Source: a virus. From it: a stretch of DNA of 37,059 bases. The stretch lies in the IMG/VR virus record IMGVR_UViG_3300040810_000553, positions 1 to 37,059 of that record, one strand, 5' to 3'. The notes under the pieces are model-generated. The model did not search any database. It was not told the DNA's origin and was given only the letters and a program-made list of their open reading frames with translations. Positions 23,146-30,282 of the stretch are shown here, piece by piece. Position numbers and translations under genes: made by a program. Each line of letters starts with the position of its first letter. Within the stretch, counting starts at the first letter, position 1.

Positions 23146-24270
23146 ATGAGAATTGAAGATGAAGTTAAATTGGACTACAGTGATGTGCTGATTCGTCCAA
23201 AGCGTAGCACCTTGGGCTCACGCAAAGAAGTACGAATGGAACGCAGTTTTACATTTGCACATGGACAAAATTACGAAGGCATTCCTATTATAGCTAGCAA
23301 CATGGATGGTGTTGGTACATTTGAAATGGCTGATAGATTAGCAGAACTTAACATGTTCACTTGTTTAGTAAAAACATACAGTGTAAACGAATTAGTTAGC
23401 TACTTCGACTGCGAAGAAACATTCCGCAGAGATAATGTTGCTATGAGTATTGGCATCAAAGACGAAGACCAAACTAAGTTTAGATCAGTTTATGAACAAG
23501 TTGGTGAAAAGCTCAAGTATGTGTGCATCGATGTAGCAAATGGATACAGTCAACGTTTTATAGAATATGTAGCTGAATTTAAAATGCTGTATCCTAACAT
23601 TGTAATCATTGCAGGTAATGTAGTTACCGCAGATCAAACACAGGAGTTAATTTTAAATGGCGCAGATATTGTTAAAGTGGGCATCGGCCCTGGAAGTGTT
23701 TGCACAACACGGATCCAAACTGGTGTTGGTTACCCTCAGCTTTCCGCTGTTATTGAGTGCGCTGATGCTGCTCACGGTCTCGGTGGCCATATTATTGCGG
23801 ATGGTGGCTGCACTTGTCCTGGCGATGTAGCCAAAGCATTTGCTGCTGGTGCTGACTTTGTAATGCTGGGTGGTATGCTTGCTGGACACGACGAAGGCGG
23901 CGGTGAAGTAATTACAAAATATTACGAAACAAATGAACGTAACTATGAAATGAGCCAAGGCACACCAGGCGGATTTGAGAAAGTTATAGAAACTAAAAAG
24001 TTTGTACAGTTCTACGGTATGAGCAGTAAGACTGCTAACGACAAACACTTTGAAGGTTTAAAAGATTATCGTAGCAGTGAAGGACGCACAGTGCTAGTAC
24101 CATATCGTGGTCCAGTTGTAGTAACACTACAAGATGTTCTAGGAGGTGTGCGCAGTACACTTACATACGTTGGTGCAAACAAACTCAAGCAACTCAACAA
24201 GTGTACAACTTTTGTTAAAGTACACAATCAATTCAATCGAACATACGAAAGTACAACGACTGGAAATTAA
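23146..24270 (+). CDS. guaC: GMP reductase (IMPDH/GMPR family)
   Basis: A 374-residue TIM-barrel enzyme converting GMP to IMP with NADPH. The start [20 protein letters not shown] and [17 protein letters not shown] are typical of GMPR. The catalytic loop is [13 protein letters not shown] with Cys about 186 and [15 protein letters not shown]. The phosphate site is [19 protein letters not shown] and [13 protein letters not shown]. There is no CBS insert, favouring GMPR over IMPDH. It would recycle guanine nucleotides, alongside NrdAB. A central stretch (about 23690-23880) is richer in G+C and pyrimidines than the rest. Shine-Dalgarno AGAGG. Confidence 0.88.
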   Translation: MRIEDEVKLDYSDVLIRPKRSTLGSRKEVRMERSFTFAHGQNYEGIPIIASNMDGVGTFEMADRLAELNMFTCLVKTYSVNELVSYFDCEETFRRDNVAMSIGIKDEDQTKFRSVYEQVGEKLKYVCIDVANGYSQRFIEYVAEFKMLYPNIVIIAGNVVTADQTQELILNGADIVKVGIGPGSVCTTRIQTGVGYPQLSAVIECADAAHGLGGHIIADGGCTCPGDVAKAFAAGADFVMLGGMLAGHDEGGGEVITKYYETNERNYEMSQGTPGGFEKVIETKKFVQFYGMSSKTANDKHFEGLKDYRSSEGRTVLVPYRGPVVVTLQDVLGGVRSTLTYVGANKLKQLNKCTTFVKVHNQFNRTYESTTTGN

Positions 24271-24276
24271 TAAATA
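24269..24276 (+). promoter_or_regulatory. Late-type box AATAAATA
   Basis: Seven of eight match the late consensus at the end of the GMP reductase gene; the leader to the next ATG contains GAAGGA. Confidence 0.5.
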
Positions 24277-24297
24277 AGTATAGTGAAGGAATTAGCT

Positions 24298-24543
24298 ATG
24301 GACGAACTTGATTTATTAAAACGAAACGCTGGCATTAATGAAGACGCACCGCAAATGGTGCAGGTCAAAGTAATTAACAGCGGTTACGGAACTGAAATGG
24401 GCATGAAAGATGCAGAAATTATTAGCCAAGAATTAGACCAAAATATGAAACCCATTTTAAAAGTTAGAATTAAAGACTTTAATATGGGCGACCCTGTTGT
24501 TGCAGATTTTCGCAATGGCATGTGGACGGTGGATATGGATTGA
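24298..24543 (+). CDS. Small phage protein (81 aa), possible packaged protein
   Basis: Start at the ATG after GAAGGA; an upstream GTG lies on the Shine-Dalgarno sequence itself and is rejected. The N terminus MDELDLLKRNAGINE followed by D ends in an IxE pattern like prohead-protease sites. The remaining 65 residues form a beta-rich domain (VQVKVINSGYGTEMGMKDAE; KVRIKDFNMGDPVVADF). Family unknown. It comes just before another protein with a targeting-like start. Confidence 0.65.
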   Translation: MDELDLLKRNAGINEDAPQMVQVKVINSGYGTEMGMKDAEIISQELDQNMKPILKVRIKDFNMGDPVVADFRNGMWTVDMD

Positions 24544-24555
24544 CAAAGTCTAATT

Positions 24556-25896
24556 ATGAGAGCATTTGAACTATTAGAATCTAGAGGTGTAACTGCAAGG
24601 GCGCCAGGAGAAACATACGTTAGCGATACTGATCCTAGCGACATTCTTACCATACAGGATATTACAGTACTACCTGCTGAAGGTGACTCATATGAAGATA
24701 TGGATCAAATGATGCAGGCTGTAGACAGTGCTATTCCAGACACAAATACACGCATAGATGATAACAAACCCAACAGTGGAACCAAAGCTGTTATACTTGC
24801 TACAGTAAGTGATAAAGATGGCAAAGGTCAAACACATGTAAGATACATCAGAGCTATTCCACCTCAAGGTGTACACACTATGTGGAAAACACTTAATGGT
24901 TATAAGTTTAGTAAAGGTGCTGAACAAGAAAGTATCCCAATCAAACCAAGTGACTTGGTACCCGATGAAAACTATCGTAGTGCAACTGAACTAGCACAGC
25001 AAATTAAAACAGGTTCAAACGACTTGGGGGAGCTGGGCGAAGTTATGGAAATGGCAGTTGATCAAGCACTAGCTGGAACAAATCAACCTATTCCAAGCGG
25101 CGACAAATATTATAATGTACTACAAAAATACGGCGGCGAGTATCTAGGTCCGATTGCACTTATGAGTAAACCCAATAGTGTTACTGGCGATACTGCTAAG
25201 ATGATGCAACAGTTTGGTCTTAATAACTTTGCTGGTTCAAGAGTAATGTTTCCACAAGACACTGCAATGGAACTAATTGACAGTGTTATTATGACACAAG
25301 ATGGACGCAGTATTCAAATCTCTAGTAAGATCAGTACAAGCGGCGGAGCAGCTAGTAGTTTAAGTGGTGTGTACAAACAAATGACTCCAGAGATCGAACA
25401 ACGTTTTCCAGAAGGTGCAAATATTGTTAAATTGCTTGCAACTGAAAGTAGCGTAAATGGTCCACTTAAAGTAGCACGTATGTTTAACATCATTGACGAT
25501 AGTGATATTCAAGCAATGGCAAACTTGGACAAGCGTACACAAAACATTGGCGATTTACAAAGCGAACGCTTACAACAAATGACACAGCAACAAGGTGTTG
25601 CTAATGATACACAAGAAAGACCAGACTATAGAGTATTTTGGCACACACTAACAGCCGTTATGAATGCAGTTATTCCTGTTGTAAATGCAAATGAAAACTT
25701 TAAAAATGCTATGTTGGAAGTACTCAACAACAATGAGTACGTACAACTAGTAACCAAAGCCGTCAAACAAGGTGATGCAGTAAGTATACAATACTACACT
25801 AAGTTTCCAGCAGTGTTTAAAGGTGCGCCTCAATTGGTTAACAAGACTTATTTTGCAACTGGGCAAAAAGGTCGTATAGGATTCAAACTAAAATAG
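24556..25896 (+). CDS. Large phage protein with capsid-targeting-like start, function unknown
   Basis: A 446-residue protein. It begins MRAFELLE followed by SRG, similar to T4 internal-protein leaders. Residues 45-105 are an alpha/beta region (AVILATVSDKDGKGQTHVRY); about 190-290 hold RVMFPQDTAMELIDSVIMTQ and IQISSKISTSGGAASSLSGV, a pattern with S-K and Gly-rich loop that could be a nuclease or nucleotide-binding site; the C terminus is FFATG-type beta (KTYFATGQKGRIGFKLK). I do not recognise the family with confidence. It is probably a late, possibly injected, protein. Confidence 0.65.
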   Translation: MRAFELLESRGVTARAPGETYVSDTDPSDILTIQDITVLPAEGDSYEDMDQMMQAVDSAIPDTNTRIDDNKPNSGTKAVILATVSDKDGKGQTHVRYIRAIPPQGVHTMWKTLNGYKFSKGAEQESIPIKPSDLVPDENYRSATELAQQIKTGSNDLGELGEVMEMAVDQALAGTNQPIPSGDKYYNVLQKYGGEYLGPIALMSKPNSVTGDTAKMMQQFGLNNFAGSRVMFPQDTAMELIDSVIMTQDGRSIQISSKISTSGGAASSLSGVYKQMTPEIEQRFPEGANIVKLLATESSVNGPLKVARMFNIIDDSDIQAMANLDKRTQNIGDLQSERLQQMTQQQGVANDTQERPDYRVFWHTLTAVMNAVIPVVNANENFKNAMLEVLNNNEYVQLVTKAVKQGDAVSIQYYTKFPAVFKGAPQLVNKTYFATGQKGRIGFKLK

Positions 25897-26129
25897 CTGC
25901 GCACTAGCGCACAGTTGCACAAAACGCATATCGTCTTTGCGCATACAGCACTAGTAAACCATGGTTTTTAGTGTTATATTAAAATAAATAAAAGTACAAC
26001 AACAAGCGTCCTCAGCTTGCAAAAAATGAGGGGCAGGCGCAGACTGCCATATCAAGCGAATGACGCCAGGAAAAGACCTGGGGTATTGCTTTCCTCAAGC
26101 ATCCACAAAACTGAATATGGAGATTCAAA
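25897..26129 (+). promoter_or_regulatory. Non-coding region: operator-like palindrome, late box, structured leader
   Basis: No gene in about 233 nt. Contents in order: hairpin TGCGC/GCGCA (25898-25911); palindrome AAACCATGGTTT flanked by CACTA/TAGTG (25949-25973) just before a TATATT (25975-25980); late-type box AATAAATA (25983-25990); then a compact structured leader. In the leader, CTCA/TGAG (26011-26030), GGCAG/CTGCC (26032-26048), CCAGG/CCTGG (26066-26081) and TGCTT/AAGCA (26087-26101) form hairpins, and GCGTC (26006-26010) can pair with GACGC (26062-26066) to close a junction. It may be a riboswitch-like or protein-bound leader controlling the small-protein operon. Confidence 0.6.
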
Positions 26130-26300
26130 ATGGTTAATATACTATACAATAACCTTGCGAGCTTGTTTGCGAGGAAAAATAAGCACTCTGATGATATGCG
26201 ACTATACGCAAAAACAGAATACAAAAATGATTGGCAATTTGCTTATCACTACATGATGACACACAACGGCAATGGGCCACGAATGGGAGTACACAACTAA
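26130..26300 (+). CDS. Small protein (56 aa), first gene of small-protein operon
   Basis: Starts MVNILYNNLASLFARKNKHS and ends with a His/Asn-rich tail (QFAYHYMMTHNGNGP). GGAG lies 9-12 nt before the ATG. It has an amphipathic N-terminal helix. The stop overlaps the next ATG (TAATG). No family was recognised; related short proteins in alphaproteobacteria often accompany DUF1127 genes, so it may be host-derived. Confidence 0.7.
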   Translation: MVNILYNNLASLFARKNKHSDDMRLYAKTEYKNDWQFAYHYMMTHNGNGPRMGVHN

Positions 26301-26560
26301 TGACACAAGCAATTTTAACAGCATCAACTATCTTAACAGACGCAGTACAAGGACTGATGGACCTTATACATGACATGAAAATTAAATCACAAAAACGTGC
26401 ATTGGTACGTAAAACAAAAATTGAACTGTCAAGACTTTCAGACTATGAGTTAAAAGACGTAGGTATTGGTCGTAGTGATATTACTTCAATTGCTAATGGA
26501 ACCTTTCACGATAACAGAAGTGTTGTAGAAGCAAACCGCAACTTGAGAGGTTGGGTATAA
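26300..26560 (+). CDS. DUF1127 family protein
   Basis: An 86-residue protein. Residues about 38-70 are the DUF1127 motif (VRKTKIELSRLSDYELKDVG then IGRSDITSIA), a short Arg-rich element found in many small alphaproteobacterial proteins, some of which bind RNA and act in stress or phosphate responses. The N terminus is helical. It is coupled to genes on both sides by TAATG. Presence in a phage suggests capture of a host regulator. The longer upstream frame is ignored because it reads through the preceding gene. Confidence 0.88.
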   Translation: MTQAILTASTILTDAVQGLMDLIHDMKIKSQKRALVRKTKIELSRLSDYELKDVGIGRSDITSIANGTFHDNRSVVEANRNLRGWV

Positions 26561-26748
26561 TGGAAGCAGTAGGAAACACACCTGTAACAACACCAAAATT
26601 TATTAGAACACTTGGCAAGTATGCTGTTGCATTTGCAATGGGCGTATGGGCATTTGGCGAATCAGCAGGCAGAGCAAGAGCCGCTGCTGAACTATCACGT
26701 CAAGGCTTTCACAAAGAAGCCAAAGCACTTATGTTGGAGAGCAAATAA
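26560..26748 (+). CDS. Small membrane-associated protein (62 aa)
   Basis: One hydrophobic segment (about 19-33, YAVAFAMGVWAFGESA) followed by an Arg/Ala helix (GRARAAAELSRQGFHKEAKA). The C-terminal AAELSRQGFHKEAKALM shares the pattern of the next protein (IRELRNKGMYKKADEIS), suggesting related short helical modules. Start and stop are both shared with neighbours (TAATG). Confidence 0.75.
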   Translation: MEAVGNTPVTTPKFIRTLGKYAVAFAMGVWAFGESAGRARAAAELSRQGFHKEAKALMLESK

Positions 26749-26882
26749 TGTTTAAACGTTTTATCAAAGCAATGGAATATCGTTCATACTGCATGGCTAT
26801 TCGTGAACTAAGAAACAAAGGCATGTATAAAAAAGCTGATGAAATCTCTGAGTTCAAAAACACTATGTATCCAACACACTAA
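26748..26882 (+). CDS. Small basic protein (44 aa), last gene of operon
   Basis: MFKRFIKAMEYRSYCMAIRE followed by LRNKGMYKKADEISEFKNTM. Basic amphipathic helices like small DUF1127-neighbour proteins. ATG overlaps the previous stop. It shares the (A/I)xELxxxGxxKxA pattern with the preceding protein, so the two may be diverged duplicates. Confidence 0.7.
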   Translation: MFKRFIKAMEYRSYCMAIRELRNKGMYKKADEISEFKNTMYPTH

Positions 26883-26910
26883 GACTGCTACGTTTTAGCG
26901 CACTAAAAAA

Positions 26911-26973
26911 TACAATAGCAGGCTTGATTTTTTTTCAAAGTCTGCTATATATATTATATGGAGGCACTAAATA
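26911..26973 (+). promoter_or_regulatory. Hairpin and promoter region before small membrane gene
   Basis: An imperfect hairpin with outer arms ATAGCAG / CTGCTAT and inner CTTGA / TCAAAG around a T run. It may end the small-protein operon. TTGATT within it and TATATA or TATATT downstream (spacing 17-18) could form a sigma70 promoter for the next gene. Shine-Dalgarno GGAGG follows. Confidence 0.5.
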
Positions 26974-27135
26974 ATGAGCGAACAAACTAACTATTGTACT
27001 ACAAAAGGATTAGGATTGGCTTTCTTGATTATTATTATCGGGATGGTAGGTATGCCTATTCTCGGGTCAGCAATTGCTTATCCAGACAACTGTAAACAAA
27101 GTATACTAATTCCTTGCTTAGGATTAGGCAAGTAA
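26974..27135 (+). CDS. Small single-span membrane protein (53 aa)
   Basis: Starts MSEQTNYCTTKGLG, then a hydrophobic segment (LAFLIIIIGMVGMPILGSAI), then a short periplasmic-type tail with two Cys residues (PDNCKQSILIPCLGLGK) that could form a disulphide. Shine-Dalgarno TGGAGG upstream. It lies 16 nt before pseudoazurin and may work with it, but no family was recognised. Confidence 0.7.
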   Translation: MSEQTNYCTTKGLGLAFLIIIIGMVGMPILGSAIAYPDNCKQSILIPCLGLGK

Positions 27136-27151
27136 ATTTTAAGGAAAAAAC

Positions 27152-27571
27152 ATGAATAAATTACTAGCAACTGTAGCCGTAATGGTTACATTAACCACTT
27201 CAGCATTTGCGGCAGATACAACAGTAGAAATGTTAAACAAACGTGACGATGGCGCTAAAATGGTGTACTCGGAAGATATCACACGCATTGACGTAGGCGA
27301 TACAATTACTTGGGTACCAACAGCAAAAGGTCATAATGTAGAATTTATTGCTGGTCCAGATGGCTGGGACGCACCACGTAAATCAAAACTATCAAAAGAA
27401 GTTGCGATTACATTTGATACACCAGGCGTATATCTATATCAGTGTACACCACACAAAACAATGGGTATGATTGCCGTTGTTGTTGTAGGTGACGGAGATA
27501 ATGACATCTCAAAAGCCAAAGTAAAAGGCAAAAGCAAAAAGAAACTTAAGGAACTATTGAGTGAATTATAA
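27152..27571 (+). CDS. Pseudoazurin-type blue copper protein
   Basis: A 139-residue cupredoxin. Signal peptide MNKLLATVAVMVTLTTSAFA, cleaved after AFA, sends it to the periplasm. All four type-1 copper ligands are visible: His in KGHNVEF (about 60), Cys in LYQCTPH (about 95), the His of that motif, and Met in HKTMGM (about 104). Pseudoazurins carry single electrons to nitrite or nitrous-oxide reductases and other periplasmic acceptors. The C-terminal Lys-rich tail (KAKVKGKSKKKLKELL) fits the helical end of the family. A phage copy would tune host respiration. AAGGA precedes the ATG. Confidence 0.92.
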   Translation: MNKLLATVAVMVTLTTSAFAADTTVEMLNKRDDGAKMVYSEDITRIDVGDTITWVPTAKGHNVEFIAGPDGWDAPRKSKLSKEVAITFDTPGVYLYQCTPHKTMGMIAVVVVGDGDNDISKAKVKGKSKKKLKELLSEL

Positions 27572-27971
27572 AAACATAGTAAACAAGATTCCTGAATTTT
27601 GTATGACTCATTGGCTACTGCGCATTCCACTTATTGTTGTATTTGTACAGCAAGGATTAGCAAAGTGGCCAATCAACATTGACGACTCACCTGTAGAACT
27701 TACACTGCTAGTTTGGACTTTTGTTGTACTAGGAGAGCTAGGAGCTGCACTAGGTTTGTTAGTAGGCGGTATAGCAGACTACACAAAACGCACAAAAGAA
27801 CTTGGGGATATCATTACACGATTTTCAGGCATAACTATTGCTAGTATTATGACAGGTGTTATATGGACAGGTGAACCTGAAAGTTTTTGGGATGTAATAT
27901 TGTATGACAATTTACATGTGTTACTTTGGGTAGGCGGAATGTATTTTGCACTCAGAGGTAACAGAACTTGA
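27561..27971 (+). CDS. DoxX-like integral membrane protein
   Basis: A 136-residue protein with four predicted membrane helices (about 20-40 with RIPLIVVFVQQGLAKWP; 48-70; 85-105; 112-130). The QQGLAKWP entry and the GELGAALGLLVGG helix match DoxX/YphA-type proteins, which are linked to respiratory quinone or thiosulphate chemistry and redox stress. GTG start overlaps the pseudoazurin stop, so the two are coupled, suggesting one electron-transfer unit. Confidence 0.8.
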   Translation: MNYKNIVNKIPEFCMTHWLLRIPLIVVFVQQGLAKWPINIDDSPVELTLLVWTFVVLGELGAALGLLVGGIADYTKRTKELGDIITRFSGITIASIMTGVIWTGEPESFWDVILYDNLHVLLWVGGMYFALRGNRT

Positions 27972-27978
27972 ATCCGCA

Positions 27979-28278
27979 ATGGCGCACAGTTTATCTAATG
28001 ATATTCGTCTGTGTGCTATTGCACTTTATCGTAATACCAATATGGATGTGGAATTTAGGATTATGAAACCAAATAAAAAATTCGAGTTAGATGTTAGAGA
28101 TATAGAAATTATCGAACAAGCACTAAGAGCAAAAGCTGGCAGACGTGGAATGGCAATTGCTTCTGGTGAAACATCAAAAAAGCTCAAAGAAGAAATGCAC
28201 GAAATACAAGATTTACTAGGAAGAATACACAATCAAAAAAATTGGTATTCTCCCAAAGAATTTACACCAGGCGGCTAG
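27979..28278 (+). CDS. Hypothetical protein (99 aa)
   Basis: The ATG was chosen over an upstream TTG inside the DoxX-like gene, because the protein then starts MAHSLSNDIRLCAIALYRNT. Basic helical sequence (DIEIIEQALRAKAGRRGMAI; KLKEEMHEIQDLLGRIHNQK). No family was recognised. Its stop overlaps the end of the convergent lipase gene by a few bases. Confidence 0.6.
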   Translation: MAHSLSNDIRLCAIALYRNTNMDVEFRIMKPNKKFELDVRDIEIIEQALRAKAGRRGMAIASGETSKKLKEEMHEIQDLLGRIHNQKNWYSPKEFTPGG

Positions 28279-29024
28279 TCAATGTGCTTACTGATTCGTT
28301 CAACGTATCCTGGCATACTGTGATCGTAGATACTATCAAACCATTGGCGTTTACGAAACGCCGCACGATATCCTCTGAATCTATCTTTAAATCTTTGCCA
28401 AGCAGTAGCATTTCTAATATTGCCATATGTATTGATATAGTGTAATTCACCTGCATGTCTATAGAACAAAAAGCTAGGCGGAACACGTGGCACAATATCG
28501 TTGTTATTCACAAATCTATAACATGTAAATTTGCTGTTGAACTCTTTAACCCAACTTCTAGTACCAACACGTGGCGATCCATAGTTATAGCATATTGTTC
28601 CCTCAGGCAATCTACTACAAGCAATAGTACTCATAGCACCACCTAAACTGTGACCACATGTGTACACTTGTGTAAACTTGCGCTTGGCTAACCATGCTTC
28701 AATTTGATCCCACAGTTCGTCTACTTCGCTTTTAAATCCTTTGTGTACTCTGCCTTCACCTAGTTCGTTGCGCACATGCAGTGCATTAAGATCCGCTTTG
28801 ATATCGTTAAATTGTGTGGGTTCTGTACCTCTAAACGCCAACACTACATAATCATTTTTACTCATACCGTATGCTTGAGCGCCATCTATATTAAAGAATC
28901 TTATGTTCTTATATCCCATAGCAGAGACAGCTTTTTTAAATGTTTTTTCTTCTTGGTATGCTAAGTTACTTAGATTTGCACATTCTAGTGCGTTCTCATA
29001 ACTAAACTTATTTTTTAACGCCAT
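28275..29024 (-). CDS. Class 3 lipase (alpha/beta hydrolase)
   Basis: A 249-residue Lipase_3-type enzyme. Nucleophile motif TCGHSLGGAM (Ser about 125), oxyanion-side strand VVLAFRGTEPTQFND, RVHKGFKSEVDELWDQ, and the acid-bearing segment YRFVNNNDIVPRVPP, with a His in IYDHSMPGYV near the C terminus. No signal peptide, so it would act in the cytoplasm or at the inner leaflet, or be released at lysis. Start set at the ATG after GAGGAG on the minus strand; a longer form lacks a Shine-Dalgarno sequence. It overlaps the MscS-like gene by 17 nt and is probably co-transcribed with it. Confidence 0.88.
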   Translation of the reverse strand: MALKNKFSYENALECANLSNLAYQEEKTFKKAVSAMGYKNIRFFNIDGAQAYGMSKNDYVVLAFRGTEPTQFNDIKADLNALHVRNELGEGRVHKGFKSEVDELWDQIEAWLAKRKFTQVYTCGHSLGGAMSTIACSRLPEGTICYNYGSPRVGTRSWVKEFNSKFTCYRFVNNNDIVPRVPPSFLFYRHAGELHYINTYGNIRNATAWQRFKDRFRGYRAAFRKRQWFDSIYDHSMPGYVERISKHID

Positions 29025-29460
29025 TCTTGATCTCCTCGATAGCTTCTTTGTTGGCACTTATTTTTGAATCTTGTGCAAGGTCAATCATAGCCTGCAACTT
29101 TTGTGCTTTTTCCATATCTGAATCTAAGTGGAGATCTTTGTTAATAACTTTTTCAAGTTTTAATGTTGGGATGCGTTCATTAGGTACATAACGCCAAGTA
29201 TATCCTTGGTCGCCGTACACTCCAAACACTGTTTCAGTAAGTCCAATTTTAACAATGACACTGTCACTGCCGTCTAGTATGACTTTGTCGCCTTCATTGA
29301 AAGCTCTATTCATTTTGAACATCATACCTTTGGCAATTTTAGTTGCAAAGTCTTTGAACCATAATGTTATTACTAGTAACAATAATGCACTTATAAAAGG
29401 CATTAATAAATTGGTGATTTCCAAGCCTACACCTGAGGCACTCATTATTTCTGCGTCCAT
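29008..29460 (-). CDS. MscS-like small channel protein
   Basis: A 150-residue protein with one or two membrane segments (about 15-40, LLMPFISALLLLVITLWFKD) followed by the MscS middle beta-domain: MMFKMNRAFNEGDKVILDGS, VIVKIGLTETVFGV and YVPNERIPTL. A helical tail follows. It is much shorter than host MscS (about 286), lacking the usual pore-lining helix set and C-terminal domain. It could assemble as a mini-channel or modify host channels. Start is the ATG after GGAGAG; a late box lies just upstream on the same strand. Confidence 0.75.
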   Translation of the reverse strand: MDAEIMSASGVGLEITNLLMPFISALLLLVITLWFKDFATKIAKGMMFKMNRAFNEGDKVILDGSDSVIVKIGLTETVFGVYGDQGYTWRYVPNERIPTLKLEKVINKDLHLDSDMEKAQKLQAMIDLAQDSKISANKEAIEEIKNGVKK

Positions 29461-29475
29461 GTTTCTCTCCACTTG

Positions 29476-29483
29476 TATTTATT
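29476..29483 (-). promoter_or_regulatory. Minus-strand late box AATAAATA
   Basis: On the minus strand AATAAATA is followed by CAAGT and then GGAGAGAAAC and the MscS-like ATG, so the predicted transcript begins at the Shine-Dalgarno sequence. It overlaps the -35 of the divergent plus-strand promoter, so early rightward and late leftward transcription would compete. Confidence 0.55.
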
Positions 29484-29510
29484 GACAATCGAGTTAAATA
29501 CGTGTACAAT
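29482..29510 (+). promoter_or_regulatory. Sigma70 promoter
   Basis: TTGACA, 17-nt spacer, TACAAT, 17 nt before the ATG of the 70-aa gene, with AAAAGGA as Shine-Dalgarno sequence. It overlaps the minus-strand late box. Confidence 0.85.
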
Positions 29511-29527
29511 ATTGCAAAAGGAACACA

Positions 29528-29740
29528 ATGTCACACAGCGTAGAACAATTTTATCACAAAGCGAAAGTGCTACATGAGAAAGCTATAGCACTACACAGAG
29601 AAAGATATCGTGTACAAGGAACATACGATGCACATGCCTGTCAGGTAATGCTTGACGATCTAAGAGCTTTAGCATTTGATATACAACACGGAATGATAGA
29701 TTTTGATATTGATTTTGGTAAAGGATCAAATCCTCAATGA
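29528..29740 (+). CDS. Small helical protein (70 aa)
   Basis: His/Ala-rich helical protein (VEQFYHKAKVLHEKAIALHR; ACQVMLDDLRALAFDIQHGM). No family was recognised. It is the first gene of the unit with YqgE, whose start overlaps its stop (ATGA). Confidence 0.65.
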   Translation: MSHSVEQFYHKAKVLHEKAIALHRERYRVQGTYDAHACQVMLDDLRALAFDIQHGMIDFDIDFGKGSNPQ

Positions 29741-30282
29741 ATATGAGCCAGCAATTCCTTGTTAGTTTACCTATGCTCGGAGACAGTAACTTTTTTAAAA
29801 GTGTTGTCTATGTAGAGAATCATGACGGAGATGGAGCAAAGGGATGGATAGTAAACAAAGAACTAGATGCTAGAGTTGCTGTAAGATTGCGTAAAAGTAT
29901 TCAGCTTGGAATAAATGCTCCTATATACTACGGTGGACCTGTTGAAGTTAATCAATGTTTTGTATTACACAGTAGCGATATAATGCTTGCACAGAGTTTA
30001 AAAATCAATGACAATCTGTGTGTGACCAGAGATAAATCAATTATTACAATGCTCAATGAAAATAAATTTCCACAAAACTACAGGATTATAATTGGATGTG
30101 CTAGTTGGGGTCCTGGTCAACTTGAAAGTGAATTACTGGGCAGTAGAACCGGCGGTAAAAGTATGTGGGTCAATGCTGACTATCAAAAAGATTTTATGTG
30201 GAGTGCAACAGCAGAAGAACAGTGGTCACATGGTATTGAAAACAGCGCCAAGCAAAAAGCAACAAACTATTTGAATTTTTAA
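29737..30282 (+). CDS. YqgE/AlgH (UPF0301) family protein
   Basis: A 181-residue protein with the family blocks FLVSLPMLGDSNFFKSVVYV, GAKGWIVNKELDARV, IYYGGPVEVNQCFVLHSSDI and the conserved IIIGCASWGPGQLESELLGS, plus the C-terminal W-S-A region. Full family length. Its biochemical role is unclear in bacteria; some homologues affect alginate regulation. A phage copy is unusual. It is coupled to genes on both sides. Confidence 0.9.
   Translation: MNMSQQFLVSLPMLGDSNFFKSVVYVENHDGDGAKGWIVNKELDARVAVRLRKSIQLGINAPIYYGGPVEVNQCFVLHSSDIMLAQSLKINDNLCVTRDKSIITMLNENKFPQNYRIIIGCASWGPGQLESELLGSRTGGKSMWVNADYQKDFMWSATAEEQWSHGIENSAKQKATNYLNF

Noticed and set aside
23146-24270. IMP dehydrogenase instead of GMP reductase
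   Set aside because: No CBS domain insert, and the N-terminal and catalytic-loop sequences fit GMPR better; biochemical proof is lacking.
26006-26101. Match to a named riboswitch class (glutamine, SAM, ZTP, preQ1)
   Set aside because: Consensus core nucleotides of these classes, as far as I remember them, are not present; left as an unnamed structured leader.
25897-26256. Longer ORF from 26017 through the structured leader
   Set aside because: It reads through hairpins and conflicts with the better-supported TAATG-coupled small gene at 26130.
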